In this document: one piece after another, positions 17,714 to 26,091 of the stretch
Numbering within the stretch: position 1 is the first letter of the stretch
Layout: each line of letters opens with the position of its first letter
Assembly: GCA_963825405.1 (NCBI GenBank)
Contig: CAWGTB010000004.1
Location: 62,001 to 126,000 of the forward strand
DNA length: 64,000 nucleotides
Origin: JACPNO01 sp963825405
GTDB lineage: Bacteria > Acidobacteriota > Terriglobia > Bryobacterales > Bryobacteraceae
Direction: 5' to 3'
Notes under the pieces: model-generated
Seen by the model: only the letters and a program-made list of their open reading frames with translations
Databases searched by the model: none
Told to the model about the DNA's origin: nothing
Made by a program: the position numbers and the translations under genes

Positions 17714-18381
17714 AGATCGCGGAAATTTTCTATTCCATTCAGGGAGAAGGTTCGCTCGTGGGTGTGCCGTCGGTTTTTGTGCGGACCAGCGGCTGCAACC
17801 TGCGCTGCTCGTGGTGCGACACGCCGTATACGTCCTGGCATCCGGAAGGCGAGGAGTGCTCGCTCGACGAAATTCTGCGCCAGGTGAGCGCGTATCCGGC
17901 GAAGCATGTGGTGGTGACGGGCGGTGAACCGATGATCGCGCCAGAGATCGTTTCGCTCACGGAGCGGTTGCACGCGCTCCACCTGCATATCACGATTGAA
18001 ACGGCCGGGACCGTGTTCGCGCCGGTAGCCTGCGACTTGATGAGCATCTCTCCCAAGCTAGCCAATTCCACGCCGGAAGGTCCGTGGGCAGCGCAGCACG
18101 AACGCACGCGCATTCAGCCAGACGTGCTGCGGCAATTGACGGCACGCTACGCGCATCAACTCAAGTTCGTGGTGATGCGCCCGGAGGATTTGGACGAAAT
18201 CGGGCGCCTTGTGGCCGAGCTCAACGTCGATCGCGCCAATGTGATTTTGATGCCCGAGGGTATCGACGCCGGCGTGTTGCGCGAGCGCGGCGTGTGGCTG
18301 GCGGAAATCTGCAAACGCGAAGGCTACCGCTTCAGCCCGCGGCTGCACGTCGATTTGTACGGCAACCGCCGCGGCACGTAG
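17710..18381 (+). CDS. queE: 7-carboxy-7-deazaguanine synthase (radical SAM)
   Basis: Radical-SAM ring contraction of 6-carboxy-tetrahydropterin to 7-carboxy-7-deazaguanine. The GTG at 17710 overlaps the queC stop (GTGA); starting there gives KIAEIFYSIQGEGSLVG, the conserved QueE N-terminus. The cluster motif CNLRCSWCDTPYT supplies the CX3CX2C cysteines, and VVVTGGEPM is the SAM-binding GGE motif. 223 residues is within the family's range. MFS-queC-queE form one overlapping operon, ending before a repeat at 18400-18469. Confidence 0.92.
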   Translation: MKIAEIFYSIQGEGSLVGVPSVFVRTSGCNLRCSWCDTPYTSWHPEGEECSLDEILRQVSAYPAKHVVVTGGEPMIAPEIVSLTERLHALHLHITIETAGTVFAPVACDLMSISPKLANSTPEGPWAAQHERTRIQPDVLRQLTARYAHQLKFVVMRPEDLDEIGRLVAELNVDRANVILMPEGIDAGVLRERGVWLAEICKREGYRFSPRLHVDLYGNRRGT

Positions 18382-18399
18382 GCAACCGTCAAAACACAA

Positions 18400-18469
18400 T
18401 TTCTCGCAGAGACGCAGAGAAAATCGAAATGGATATGGTTCGCTGTGTTCTCTGTGTCTCTGCGAGAAA
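18400..18469 (+). repeat. Dispersed inverted repeat (copy 2) between convergent genes
   Basis: The arms TTTCTCGCAGAGACGCAGAG (from 18400) and TCTCTGTGTCTCTGCGAGAAA less its first base (to 18469) are complementary with one mismatch, around a ~30-base centre. It is the same element as at 9945-10025. It lies between the 3' ends of queE and the oxidoreductase, a position where it could act as a bidirectional hairpin terminator, although no T tract follows either arm. Confidence 0.8.
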
Positions 18470-18477
18470 TGTCTTAC

Positions 18478-19782
18478 TCACACGTTAGCCGGAACCACAA
18501 ACGGCGCGCGATACTCCCGCGAGATCATCGAGTTCGCCTGCGCATCTCCCACAAACCTCTCCGCCGCCGGATCGAATTCCAGCTTCCGCCCGGTGCGATA
18601 GCTGATATTCGCCAGATGGCACAGTGCCGCGGAATAGTGCCCCTGCTCGATATCGCCGGTAAGACTTTCGCGTTTTCGGCTGCGCACGGCGCTCAGGAAA
18701 TTGCGGACGTGCGGCGTAGTATTGTCCTCGCCGCCGCGCGGTACTTTGTAGTCGTGCACCAGTTCGCGCTTCTCGCCGAGATACACCTGATAGCCCGTGT
18801 AATCCAGCGCCATGTGTCCTTCGCTGCCGAAGAATAGATTGCCAATAAAGTTGCCGCCTTCGAGCGCGACGCTGCTCTCGCCGCCCGTGTGAATGCCGCG
18901 GACCTCGAACACGAGCTGCGCGTCGCCGTAGTCAAACGTAGACAGCAGCGTGTTGGGCGTTTCCTGATCGTCGTCGTAAATGAATTTGCCGCCGGTTGAA
19001 ACCACGCTCTTGGGCAGCGCGTTCTGGCCGAGGCCCCAGCGCGCGACGTCCATTTCATGCACACCCTGGTTGCCGATATCGCCGTTGCCGGTGTCCCAGA
19101 ACCAATGCCAGTTGTAGTGAAAGCGATTGGGATTGAACGGCCGCATAGGCGCGGGCCCGAGCCAGGTGTTGTAATCGACGCCAGCCGGAATCGGCCCGTC
19201 CGGACTCTTGCCGATCGATTTGCGCCGCTTGTAGCACAGCCCCTTGGCCATGTAGACCTTGCCGATCACGCCCTCGCGCAGCATTTGAATCGCCTTGATT
19301 TTGTGATTCATCGATCGGCTCTGCATGCCGACCTGCACGATGCGGTTGTACTTGCGCGCCGCCTCGATCATCTTGCGCCCTTCCCAAACGTTGTGGCTGG
19401 CGGGCTTTTCGACGTAGACATCTTTGCCGGCCTGGCACGCCCAAATGGTGGAGAGCGCGTGCCAATGATTGCAGGTGGCAATGGACACGGCGTCGATATC
19501 TTTGTCGGCGAAAAGTTGGCGGAGATCGGTGTAGGTCTTGTCGGCTTTAGATCCTTGCGTTTTTTCGACCAACTGCTGCGCACGCTCAATTTGCGCCTGA
19601 TCGATGTCGCAGACCGCCGCAATGCGCACGCCCGGCTGCTTGCCGTAAATGGTCATGTGATCGCGGCCGCGCCCCCGCAGCCCGATCACGGCAACGTTAA
19701 CGCGATCGTTGGCGCCGAAAGCGCGCGAGGCGGCCGCAGCGGTCGCGGCCTGCAGAAACGTTCTGCGTTTGAGGGTATCCAT
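18478..19782 (-). CDS. Tat-exported Gfo/Idh/MocA family oxidoreductase
   Basis: 434 residues. The N-terminus carries a twin-arginine signal (KRRTFLQAATAAAASRAFG), so the folded, cofactor-loaded protein is probably exported. The Rossmann part (VNVAVIGLRGRGRDHM) and the EKPASHNVWEGRKM motif with its conserved EKP are typical of the family, as is the C-terminal NDTG-like GNGDIGNQGVHEMDVARWGLG, where the His near the substrate site is seen. Such proteins are numerous in Acidobacteriota and act on sugars or sugar derivatives; the substrate is unknown. A sigma70-like promoter lies at 19810-19838. A fragment of a paralogue is found at 23490-23602. Confidence 0.88.
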   Translation of the reverse strand: MDTLKRRTFLQAATAAAASRAFGANDRVNVAVIGLRGRGRDHMTIYGKQPGVRIAAVCDIDQAQIERAQQLVEKTQGSKADKTYTDLRQLFADKDIDAVSIATCNHWHALSTIWACQAGKDVYVEKPASHNVWEGRKMIEAARKYNRIVQVGMQSRSMNHKIKAIQMLREGVIGKVYMAKGLCYKRRKSIGKSPDGPIPAGVDYNTWLGPAPMRPFNPNRFHYNWHWFWDTGNGDIGNQGVHEMDVARWGLGQNALPKSVVSTGGKFIYDDDQETPNTLLSTFDYGDAQLVFEVRGIHTGGESSVALEGGNFIGNLFFGSEGHMALDYTGYQVYLGEKRELVHDYKVPRGGEDNTTPHVRNFLSAVRSRKRESLTGDIEQGHYSAALCHLANISYRTGRKLEFDPAAERFVGDAQANSMISREYRAPFVVPANV

Positions 19783-19809
19783 GCCTGTCTCCCGATGAGG
19801 TCTTAGGAC

Positions 19810-19838
19810 ACTCTACTCTTGGAGACGGAGGCAATCAA
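19810..19838 (-). promoter_or_regulatory. Sigma70-like promoter of the Tat oxidoreductase gene
   Basis: On the minus strand TTGATT (19838-19833) and TAGAGT (19815-19810) are separated by exactly 17 bases, about 28 bases upstream of the ATG at 19782, with GGGAGA just before the start. The same two hexamers with the same spacing are kept in a separate partial copy at 23569-23597 although the spacer differs, which supports functional selection on the elements. The -35 box overlaps the stop codon of the collagen-like gene. Confidence 0.55.
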
Positions 19839-21352
19839 CTCGGGTTTAGGAGAAGCTCGATTTGCGTAATCACAAGATGCGCTGAAACGGGGCGCGTTCC
19901 GCCCGCCAATGGTGTAATCGTTAGCGCAGTGGAATTACCCGCCGGATTACGGACTGTGAGTATTGAATCGGTAAGGGTCGTGGTCACGAGAGACATTCCG
20001 ACAATCTGACTGGTTCCCGTTGCACGGCCCACAACCGTATAAGCCAGGTCAGCCCCGTTGAGGGTAAGAATCAATTGTCCCGCTTCACTCACACTCACTT
20101 GAAACATTACTTGATAAGTACCCGTGGTGGACAGATTAAACGACGACGGACCTGTCCGAGTGATGATACTGCTGGACGAAATCGGCCCATCTTGGGGGAA
20201 AGAAACGTCGGTGCCAGGCGCAACCGTCGCCGCGTTGTCCGGAGGCATCAAGGCAAAAAAATCGCCAAAGGCTAAAATGCCTCCGGCGCCAGCCGCCCCC
20301 GCTGCTCCGGTATCGCCGGTGGGGCCCTGCGCGCCAGCCGCCCCGGCTGCGCCGGTGTTGCCGGTGGGTCCTTGCGCACCAGCCGCTCCCGCTGCGCCAG
20401 TGTTGCCGGTGGTTCCCTGCGATCCAGCCGCTCCGGCTGCTCCGGTGTTGCCGATGGGACCCTGCGCTCCCGCCGCTCCAGCCGCTCCCGCTGCGCCAGT
20501 GTTGCCGGTGGTTCCCTGCGTTCCAGCCGCTCCGGCTGCTCCGGTGTTGCCGATGGGACCCTGCGCTCCAGCCGCTCCCGCTGCGCCAGTGTTGCCGGTG
20601 GTTCCCTGCGTTCCAGCCGCTCCGGCTGCTCCGGTGTTGCCGATGGGACCCTGCGCTCCAGCCGCTCCCGCTGCGCCTGTGTTGCCGGCTGGGCCGCGCA
20701 GTCCGGTAGCTCCCGTTGCGCCTGTGTTGCCGATTGGGCCCTGCGGACCCATTGGCCCTTGCACGGTGGTGGCCTGAACGTAATATCCGTTCATGTCGAT
20801 CACCAGCTCGGTGTTATTGGTGGCCAGTACTTGAATCCCCCCGTCTGTGCCAGCAGAAACGATAGCCGAGTTGGCCACCGTGCCACCTTGCACGGCGTTC
20901 AGGACCACCGTCCCAGGCCACGCTGCATCGTCCTGCCAGGCCGCGACCCATGCGACTGCCTGTCCGAGCGGAGTGATGGAAACAAAGTTCATCGAATAAG
21001 CCGCAGCCGCGGGCACGCCGCAGTTGGACGAAGGCACGGGAATGACGCGCGCCTGGCCGGCAACGAGCGAGGGAGGGCCGAACGGGCCAGTCTTGCCCGA
21101 GCCCCCATGTGCGCGCGTATCCATGACGCGGCAAGGCGTGATCGCGATGAACACTAATCCGGAGGTGTTACTAACCGCCGCCTTCTGGTCGCTCGATTTG
21201 AACAGGGGCCAGTTTCTCACTGGTATGGTGTCAGGTTGGATTTGTTGCGCAAAGCTGGCGGGCGTCAAAGCCGCCACGGTGGCCAACAAAGCGCAGTGCA
21301 AGAGCAGTGGTCTGAGGCTCGAAAAGCTGGTACCCGGCCATTGAGGATTCAT
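19835..21352 (-). CDS. Secreted collagen-like repeat protein with BclA-type C-terminal domain
   Basis: 505 residues. There is a signal peptide (cleavage near ASFAQQ), then an acidobacterial beta-rich domain (residues ~55-195, with FIAITPCRVMDTRAHGGSG and ELVIDMNGYYV). A collagen-like Gly-X-Y region follows (residues ~198-355), made of 15-residue units such as GPIGNTGAAGAAGAQ. The C-terminal ~145 residues (SFNLSTTGTYQVMFQVSV, LILTLNGADLAYTVVGR, ITPLAGG) look like the C1q/TNF-like jelly roll of Bacillus BclA. The protein probably forms a surface-exposed or secreted trimeric filament. The start lies at the ATG at 21352; it is divergent from the membrane-protein gene at 21440. Confidence 0.8.
   Translation of the reverse strand: MNPQWPGTSFSSLRPLLLHCALLATVAALTPASFAQQIQPDTIPVRNWPLFKSSDQKAAVSNTSGLVFIAITPCRVMDTRAHGGSGKTGPFGPPSLVAGQARVIPVPSSNCGVPAAAAYSMNFVSITPLGQAVAWVAAWQDDAAWPGTVVLNAVQGGTVANSAIVSAGTDGGIQVLATNNTELVIDMNGYYVQATTVQGPMGPQGPIGNTGATGATGLRGPAGNTGAAGAAGAQGPIGNTGAAGAAGTQGTTGNTGAAGAAGAQGPIGNTGAAGAAGTQGTTGNTGAAGAAGAAGAQGPIGNTGAAGAAGSQGTTGNTGAAGAAGAQGPTGNTGAAGAAGAQGPTGDTGAAGAAGAGGILAFGDFFALMPPDNAATVAPGTDVSFPQDGPISSSSIITRTGPSSFNLSTTGTYQVMFQVSVSEAGQLILTLNGADLAYTVVGRATGTSQIVGMSLVTTTLTDSILTVRNPAGNSTALTITPLAGGTRPVSAHLVITQIELLLNPS
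20285..20765 (-). repeat. Tandem 45-base repeats coding for the collagen-like region
   Basis: About ten 45-base units, with one longer by nine bases, each coding for a 15-residue Gly-X-Y block. Units ending AQGPIGN alternate with units ending TQGTTGN, so the real period over part of the array is 90 bases. Such arrays change length by slippage, and the sequence identity between units makes this region prone to misassembly; the copy number given here should be treated with care. Confidence 0.85.
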
Positions 21353-21439
21353 CGCGACAGTCTCCTAGTAAATGGAACATCGCCGGACTTGAGCTAAGAC
21401 TTTAGGGCCGGTGGCGGTTATTCAGCCTGCCAGTCACGA

Positions 21440-22165
21440 TTGCCCGGCTTTCTTGGCTTTGATAAGTTGAACGCCACGCCCGTGACACGACCGCTTGCAA
21501 TGACGCTTCTGCTGCTTGCTTGTTGTTGTGGGTGTATGCCGAATTATTGGCCTGATTCAAAATGTGAATGGCCACCAGAGACTGCAAAACCGCTTGACTT
21601 GAGCAAGCCAACGCAGCTAGGCCACCTCAGCGATGACGCGCTATTCGCGGAAGAACTAGCGATTCGCTACGCCGATTCACACACTCGACGGCGCTCAGCG
21701 ACGGACGAAGGATATGAGCAAGGGAGAGAACGGTGCATGACAGAGTTGTTTGACGTTATTGGGAGAAACCACGGTGTAACTCAAGAACGGACCAGGCAAG
21801 CCCTGTTGTATCGTCGCCCAAGTCAGGTGCTGGCCGTCATCCTGTCCTTCGCGCTGCTCTACGGTCTGGCGGCGACTGGCATCGTCCGTTTAGTAGCTCG
21901 CCGCTATCCGCTTAATGAGGGATGGCCGGAGGTGCTGGTGGCAGTTCTTTTCACGTCAGCCGTGGTCAGCTTCACGGGCGTACTCCTGGGTGAAGTCTGG
22001 GCATTTCTGCTAGAAACCTATCGCCTGGGCAATGATCACCTCAGCTATCGGGCCGATCGCGTTCCCTGGGTTCATCACCGCCTCAGCCTGTTCCTCGGCG
22101 CCATCGTTCTGTTCTGGCTCATTGCCGCGATGCATTATCGGGCCAGCGTCAGGGCGCGACTCTGA
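21440..22165 (+). CDS. Hypothetical lipoprotein-like membrane protein
   Basis: 241 residues. The N-terminal hydrophobic run (LAMTLLLLACCCGCMPNYW) looks like a lipoprotein signal if translation starts at the internal Met of LAMTLLL (ATG near 21500). A soluble segment of ~90 residues follows, with a charged RRRSATDEGYEQGRERCM, then three to four transmembrane helices (VLAVILSFALLYGLAATGIV, VLVAVLFTSAVVSFTGVLL, LSLFLGAIVLFWLIAAM). The domain is not recognised. Base composition is somewhat less GC-biased than in the housekeeping genes, as with the other genes of 21-24.5 kb. Confidence 0.55.
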   Translation: MPGFLGFDKLNATPVTRPLAMTLLLLACCCGCMPNYWPDSKCEWPPETAKPLDLSKPTQLGHLSDDALFAEELAIRYADSHTRRRSATDEGYEQGRERCMTELFDVIGRNHGVTQERTRQALLYRRPSQVLAVILSFALLYGLAATGIVRLVARRYPLNEGWPEVLVAVLFTSAVVSFTGVLLGEVWAFLLETYRLGNDHLSYRADRVPWVHHRLSLFLGAIVLFWLIAAMHYRASVRARL

Positions 22166-22169
22166 TTCG

Positions 22170-23406
22170 TTAGCGCGTTTCCCAAATCATTCGGAAACCG
22201 CGCGGCAAGCTCAGCTCTTTGCCGTTCACGCGGAAACTGCCGACGCCCGTGCTCCTGGCCTCATCCTCGATCTCGAGGCCGGCAGTGCCGCTGACCATTT
22301 CAGGTTTGTTGCGTATCACATTAACCTTGTCGGCAGTGCCACGTGGCCCAGTGAGGCGTGCACTGAAATTGACGCTGCCGCCCGGCGTTTCGGCGGCAAA
22401 GAATTGCAGCGCAACCAGGGTCGGCGCCTTACCTTGAAAGTGCTGCTCGAGCCGCCGAATTCGTCCGTTGACCCGGGTTCCTCGCGGCAATGACACTGCG
22501 CCCGAAGTCACTGCTTTGTCCAGTCGTGCCACCACAGGATCGCCCGCCGCAGCGTCTCCGATGGAAATCGCCTGCTCCAGCCGCAGTACGAGCGCGACGT
22601 TAGCCGGAAGCTCCAGCCGTGGCCCTGGCCGCGAGGTGGCCTCGGGATCAGCCGATTCCGTGAACGACAGCGAAGTCTCCGCCGCGTAATGATGGCACCG
22701 GCCGAAGGCGACCATGTTGCGGCCCTCTCGCCCCGTACGTGCTAACCACCGCTAGTTCAGCTTCCGACGGCAGCATTCGCTCATCGATGCCCAGCCTTAC
22801 GCGGCCATAGGTGACGGACTGGCGTGCTTCCCGGCAATCGAGATCGGGCGGGATCTCCTCCGCGCGTGTTTCCAAACGCACAATTTCCAATGAGCCTTGC
22901 TTAACCCAAAGCCAGCCCGAATACGCCGTCGCCGCCGATTTACCTTGCACATCGACGGTGTACCTGCTGATCGAGCGCTGCACGTGGAAATCGAACCGGT
23001 GCAGAGAGTCGCCGCCGCGCGTTTCGAGACCAGAGTACTTCACGGTCGGGGCAGATGTCAGGAATAAATTGAGGAGCTGCGCCGCGAAATTGCCGGTGCC
23101 GATTGCGCCCGCCCCGATCCAGTTTTCGAGCGGCTCATCCGTAAAGTCCTGAGAACCGGGCCAGGCGAAAAGTTCCCCCTTTTCCGTAACCAGTACTTCC
23201 AGACGCAGGCGCTCGCGGAATTCGATTTGGCCGGAAGGCGCATAAATCAGACGCTCCATCGTCTCGGTGCAGCTATAGTTTGGAAGTCCAGCGACACTCG
23301 CTGCGACGTGCTCCCGGACTCTGCCCCAGAGTTCCTGCCCGGCATCCGCGGTCTGCGCCATCGCGCTCGATGCGGCGATCATGTACAAGGCAAAAGCGCG
23401 AAGCAT
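22170..23406 (-). CDS. Secreted hypothetical protein, acidobacterial type (one frameshift)
   Basis: Two frames join near 22717 (VSTYGA.../...NMVAFGRCHHYAAETSLSF) to give about 411 residues. A signal peptide (ALYMIAASSAMAQ) is followed by LPNYSCTETMERLI, a motif that recurs near the start of large acidobacterial secreted proteins in which an adhesin-like module of ~200 residues precedes a second beta-rich half (here LPANVALVLRLEQAISIGDAA, GTRVNGRIRRLE). No enzyme signature is seen. The relic promoter at 23569-23597 points towards it and could drive it. Confidence 0.55.
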
Positions 23407-23432
23407 TGCGCCTTATTCTATGCCCGATCAGC

Positions 23433-23602
23433 TTACATCCGCCAATTGATGGCGAACGTCAACCGGTTCTCGTGCTTGGCGACATCCGGCAGCCGCTGCA
23501 GTCGCCGCCTGAAGGAAAGTTCTGCGTTTGACACTGTCCTTGGCGGTCTCCTGATGACTTCTTAGGACACTCTACTCTGGGAGGAGGAGGCAATCAACTG
23601 AC
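23433..23602 (-). pseudogene. Chimeric scar: 5' end of a Tat oxidoreductase paralogue fused to 3' end of a porin paralogue
   Basis: Bases 23490-23602 (minus strand) match the promoter, leader and first codons of the oxidoreductase at 19733-19840, including RRTFLQAATAAA. Bases 23433-23489 code for PDVAKHENRLTFAINWRM plus stop, identical in protein to the end of the porin at 24541 but differing at several synonymous positions. The two pieces are joined directly and out of frame. This reads as a deletion scar between paralogues that once lay here in the same orientation. The leader copy keeps TTGATT-17-TAGAGT, so it may still be a promoter. Confidence 0.75.
23569..23597 (-). promoter_or_regulatory. 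Orphan copy of the oxidoreductase promoter
   Basis: TTGATT (23597-23592) and TAGAGT (23574-23569) on the minus strand with a 17-base spacer, as at 19810-19838. The surrounding GTCC-TAAG leader is also shared. No intact gene follows directly; the next minus-strand gene starts at 23406, about 160 bases downstream. Whether it is active is unknown. Confidence 0.45.
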
Positions 23603-23617
23603 ATGGGAGATAGGAGT

Positions 23618-24457
23618 TCATGAAGGCGGTCTGATTTCCTTTAACAATGTATGGAGACGATTTTCGATCTCGTTCCTCGCGGAGTTCAAGTCATTAGAGT
23701 CCCACCAAGTGATCCTGAATTGATCGACATCGAAATGCACTCGGTGTTCGGTGCTTGGTTGGGCTCTCACATTGTGATCTGCACGACAAGTAAACAAGAC
23801 TCGCCGCATCGCGCCTTTTGCAAATCCTGCTTCGAAGTAGCAGTTTGGTCGTTCAAAGCTGAGGTCGCACAGAACCAGTGTTGAACGCCTGATTGATGAC
23901 AAGATTGCTTCACTGATCGCGGCTTCCGGTTCTTGCTCATCTATCACCACAGGAGTCATGCCGACTGCCAAAGCTGCGGATTCAGCAATGCGCCTAAAAG
24001 GGACGGTGTCTGGCCTGAATGCCATTATCATGAAAAGCTCATTGGTACGGAGCGCGGACTCTCGCAACTCACGCTGGACTTCGAGCGGCGCATCAGCGTG
24101 ACGTAGTACGTCCTTCAACTGCTGCAGCTCTTGAATGGTGTCTGCATAAAGGTCGCGCGGCTTGGTTCTAAGCTCACCGAATTTATCACCAAAACTCACG
24201 CACCAAGCCCAGATTGACCCGAGGTCGGAGTGGAGGTTAGGATTGGCGATCGGGAATCCGGCGTTTCTGATTTTGGTCAGCTCGGCATCTACTTCGGCCC
24301 AGATCCGTTCGTATCTTTCCCCATCTGGTGGGTTTACTTTTATAGCGAATCTGCTGGCGGGGAACTTCGCGCTCAAGCCTATCAAAGCTTCGATTTTTGC
24401 CAACGTCGAATTGATGCTGTCGGGGCTCGGTAGGCTTTCAGGCATCGGAAAATGCAT
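23618..24457 (-). CDS. TIR-like / nucleoside 2-deoxyribosyltransferase-like domain protein, possible effector
   Basis: 279 residues. The N-terminal ~150 residues are helical and charged, with no recognised domain. The C-terminal ~130 residues have the fold signature of the deoxyribosyltransferase/TIR-like group: a strand (ELFMIMAFRP), a Pro-phosphate-like loop, AISEAILSSIRRSTLVLCDLS and RPNCYFEAGFAKG, whose Glu corresponds to the catalytic Glu of NAD-cleaving or nucleoside-cleaving relatives. Proteins of this kind are found as effectors in antiphage systems, but also as stand-alone genes. No cyclase, Argonaute or other partner is nearby. The gene is less GC-rich than its neighbours and sits between a gene scar and a porin, suggesting acquisition. 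Confidence 0.55.
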   Translation of the reverse strand: MHFPMPESLPSPDSINSTLAKIEALIGLSAKFPASRFAIKVNPPDGERYERIWAEVDAELTKIRNAGFPIANPNLHSDLGSIWAWCVSFGDKFGELRTKPRDLYADTIQELQQLKDVLRHADAPLEVQRELRESALRTNELFMIMAFRPDTVPFRRIAESAALAVGMTPVVIDEQEPEAAISEAILSSIRRSTLVLCDLSFERPNCYFEAGFAKGAMRRVLFTCRADHNVRAQPSTEHRVHFDVDQFRITWWDSNDLNSARNEIENRLHTLLKEIRPPS

Positions 24458-24540
24458 TGTCTCAAATCCCGATTCTCTCTACTCCATCTTGCTCACACCA
24501 TTGTTGGGCCGCTTGCGACCATCACCGTGCCGTCAACCAC

Positions 24541-26002
24541 TCACATCCGCCAATTAATCGCGAACGTCAACCGGTTCTCATGCTTCGCAACATCCGGAAC
24601 GAACGGCCCCGCTGTACCCAGCCATCCATCCGGCGAAGTGGTGCCGCCGCGGCCGGCGAAGTAGGGGATGTTGGAATGGCGGCTGATGAATTCGAAGCGG
24701 AATGCCAGAAAATCGGTGGGCAGCACGTCGAATGTGGACGTCAGATCCCACAGTTTCAGGCTGTAGTTGTCGGGTCCGGGCGGGAAGCCGGCCGGCGTCG
24801 GAGAGAACGCCAGGTAGCGGCCCGGATTGGTCACGCCCTCGGCCCGCAGCGACCACGCGAACAAATCGTGATGGAACCAGATGCGATTCGCGAAAGACGA
24901 CCCGAGCATATACTCCTTGCGGCCCGGAAACGGATTCACGCCGTCCCACTCGGTCCCGAAGTGGGTGTTGAGGCTTAGCGCCATCTTCGAAATCCCTGCC
25001 GATTGCGGGCGATTGTAGTAGCGAACCAGAATGCTGTCGTCGTGGTGGAATCGCTTGCGATGCGGATCGTCCTTGGTGTCGGTGCCGTAGTAGAAGTTGG
25101 CGACGAAGCCGAGGGACTCGCGCGGCCGCCAGGTGTTGCGACAGTCCGACGGAGTTGTTCTTGCTCCATTTGCCGTAAGTCTGATAGCCGTTCATGAACC
25201 ACGGCTCGATCTTGATCTTGTCGGTGGGGAAAATCTGCACGCGCGCACCGGAGAAATAGAACGGCGTCATGTCGGATACGAAGGAGCGGTTGTAGTTCCA
25301 GTTCTCGCCCAGCAGGTAGCTTTCGAGTCCGATGTACGAATAGAAATAGCCGGCCTGCACGTTGACGCCGTTCAACTGGTCGAAATGATAGCCGGCGACC
25401 GCCTCGCCGATGTACTTGTTGTTGGCCACGGTGAGGTTGCGGCCGCGGTTTACGGTGGGGTCGAGGTCCTGCGTGACGCCGAGCTGGTTCCCGGTCTGCA
25501 GCGTGAGCTTGCCCAGTACATTCTTGTAGTTGGTATCGATGCCGATGGTGGCGTTGTTGATCTGCCACTCGGTGTTGCGACCGACGGCGCCGCTGCCGAT
25601 TATGGTGTCGTCGCGCGGCTGGTTGAACGAATAGCCGTAATACGTGTCGAGATAAAGGTTGACGGTCGCGAAGGAGTTCGAGAGCGGCTGCGTCTTTTGC
25701 CGGCTCTGGCCGTTCATCCAGGTGAAATCGCCGAACGCGAACGGCGCGGGTTTGGCGTCGGCTTGTGCGGCCGCGGCAGGGGGAGGGGCCGGCGCGGCAA
25801 CCAACGCCTGTGGCGCTATCGCAGGAGCCGCCGGTTGCGCGGCGGGCACGACGGCTTCGAGCTTGGCCTCCAACTGCGCGAGACGCCGCTTGAGCTCACT
25901 GACTTCCTCGCGCAGCGCCTGCACGTCTTGCGCGGGCAGCGTTGAAGGCAGGAAGCCGAACAGGGTGACGGCGACTGCGAAACGCGCGATCATTTTTCTC
26001 AT
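24541..26002 (-). CDS. Outer-membrane beta-barrel porin, OmpL-like (BBP2) family (one frameshift)
   Basis: About 486 residues after a correction near 25140. The ATG at 26002 gives a clean signal peptide (MIARFAVAVTLFGFLPSTLPAQ). A coiled coil (ALREEVSELKRRLAQLEAKLEA) probably forms a periplasmic or trimerising stalk, followed by an Ala/Pro linker. The barrel begins at FGDFTWMNGQSRQK with the YYGYSFNQP motif of the OmpL-like porin family, and ends in NRLTFAINWRM. Strands with alternating aromatic residues continue on both sides of the break. Similar C-termini are also present in the scar at 23433-23489. The substrate is unknown. Confidence 0.78.
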
Positions 26003-26091
26003 GGGATTCTCCAGACCTTTCAAGACTAACAAGCTGCCAGAGGCCATCGAGATTCGTGTCCTCATCGCCGGGATAAAATTGTTCGATTATG

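Noticed and set aside
20285..20765. CRISPR-like array
   Set aside because: The units are directly adjacent without unique spacers and code for Gly-X-Y repeats; no cas gene is present anywhere in the window.
20124..20777. Plus-strand frame of Pro/Ala/Val repeats
   Set aside because: It is the antisense of the collagen-like array; the minus-strand product has a signal peptide, flanking domains and Gly-X-Y regularity.
25097..25945. 282-codon plus-strand frame opposite the porin
   Set aside because: Antisense to barrel strands that are conserved on both sides of the porin frameshift; no own start signals.
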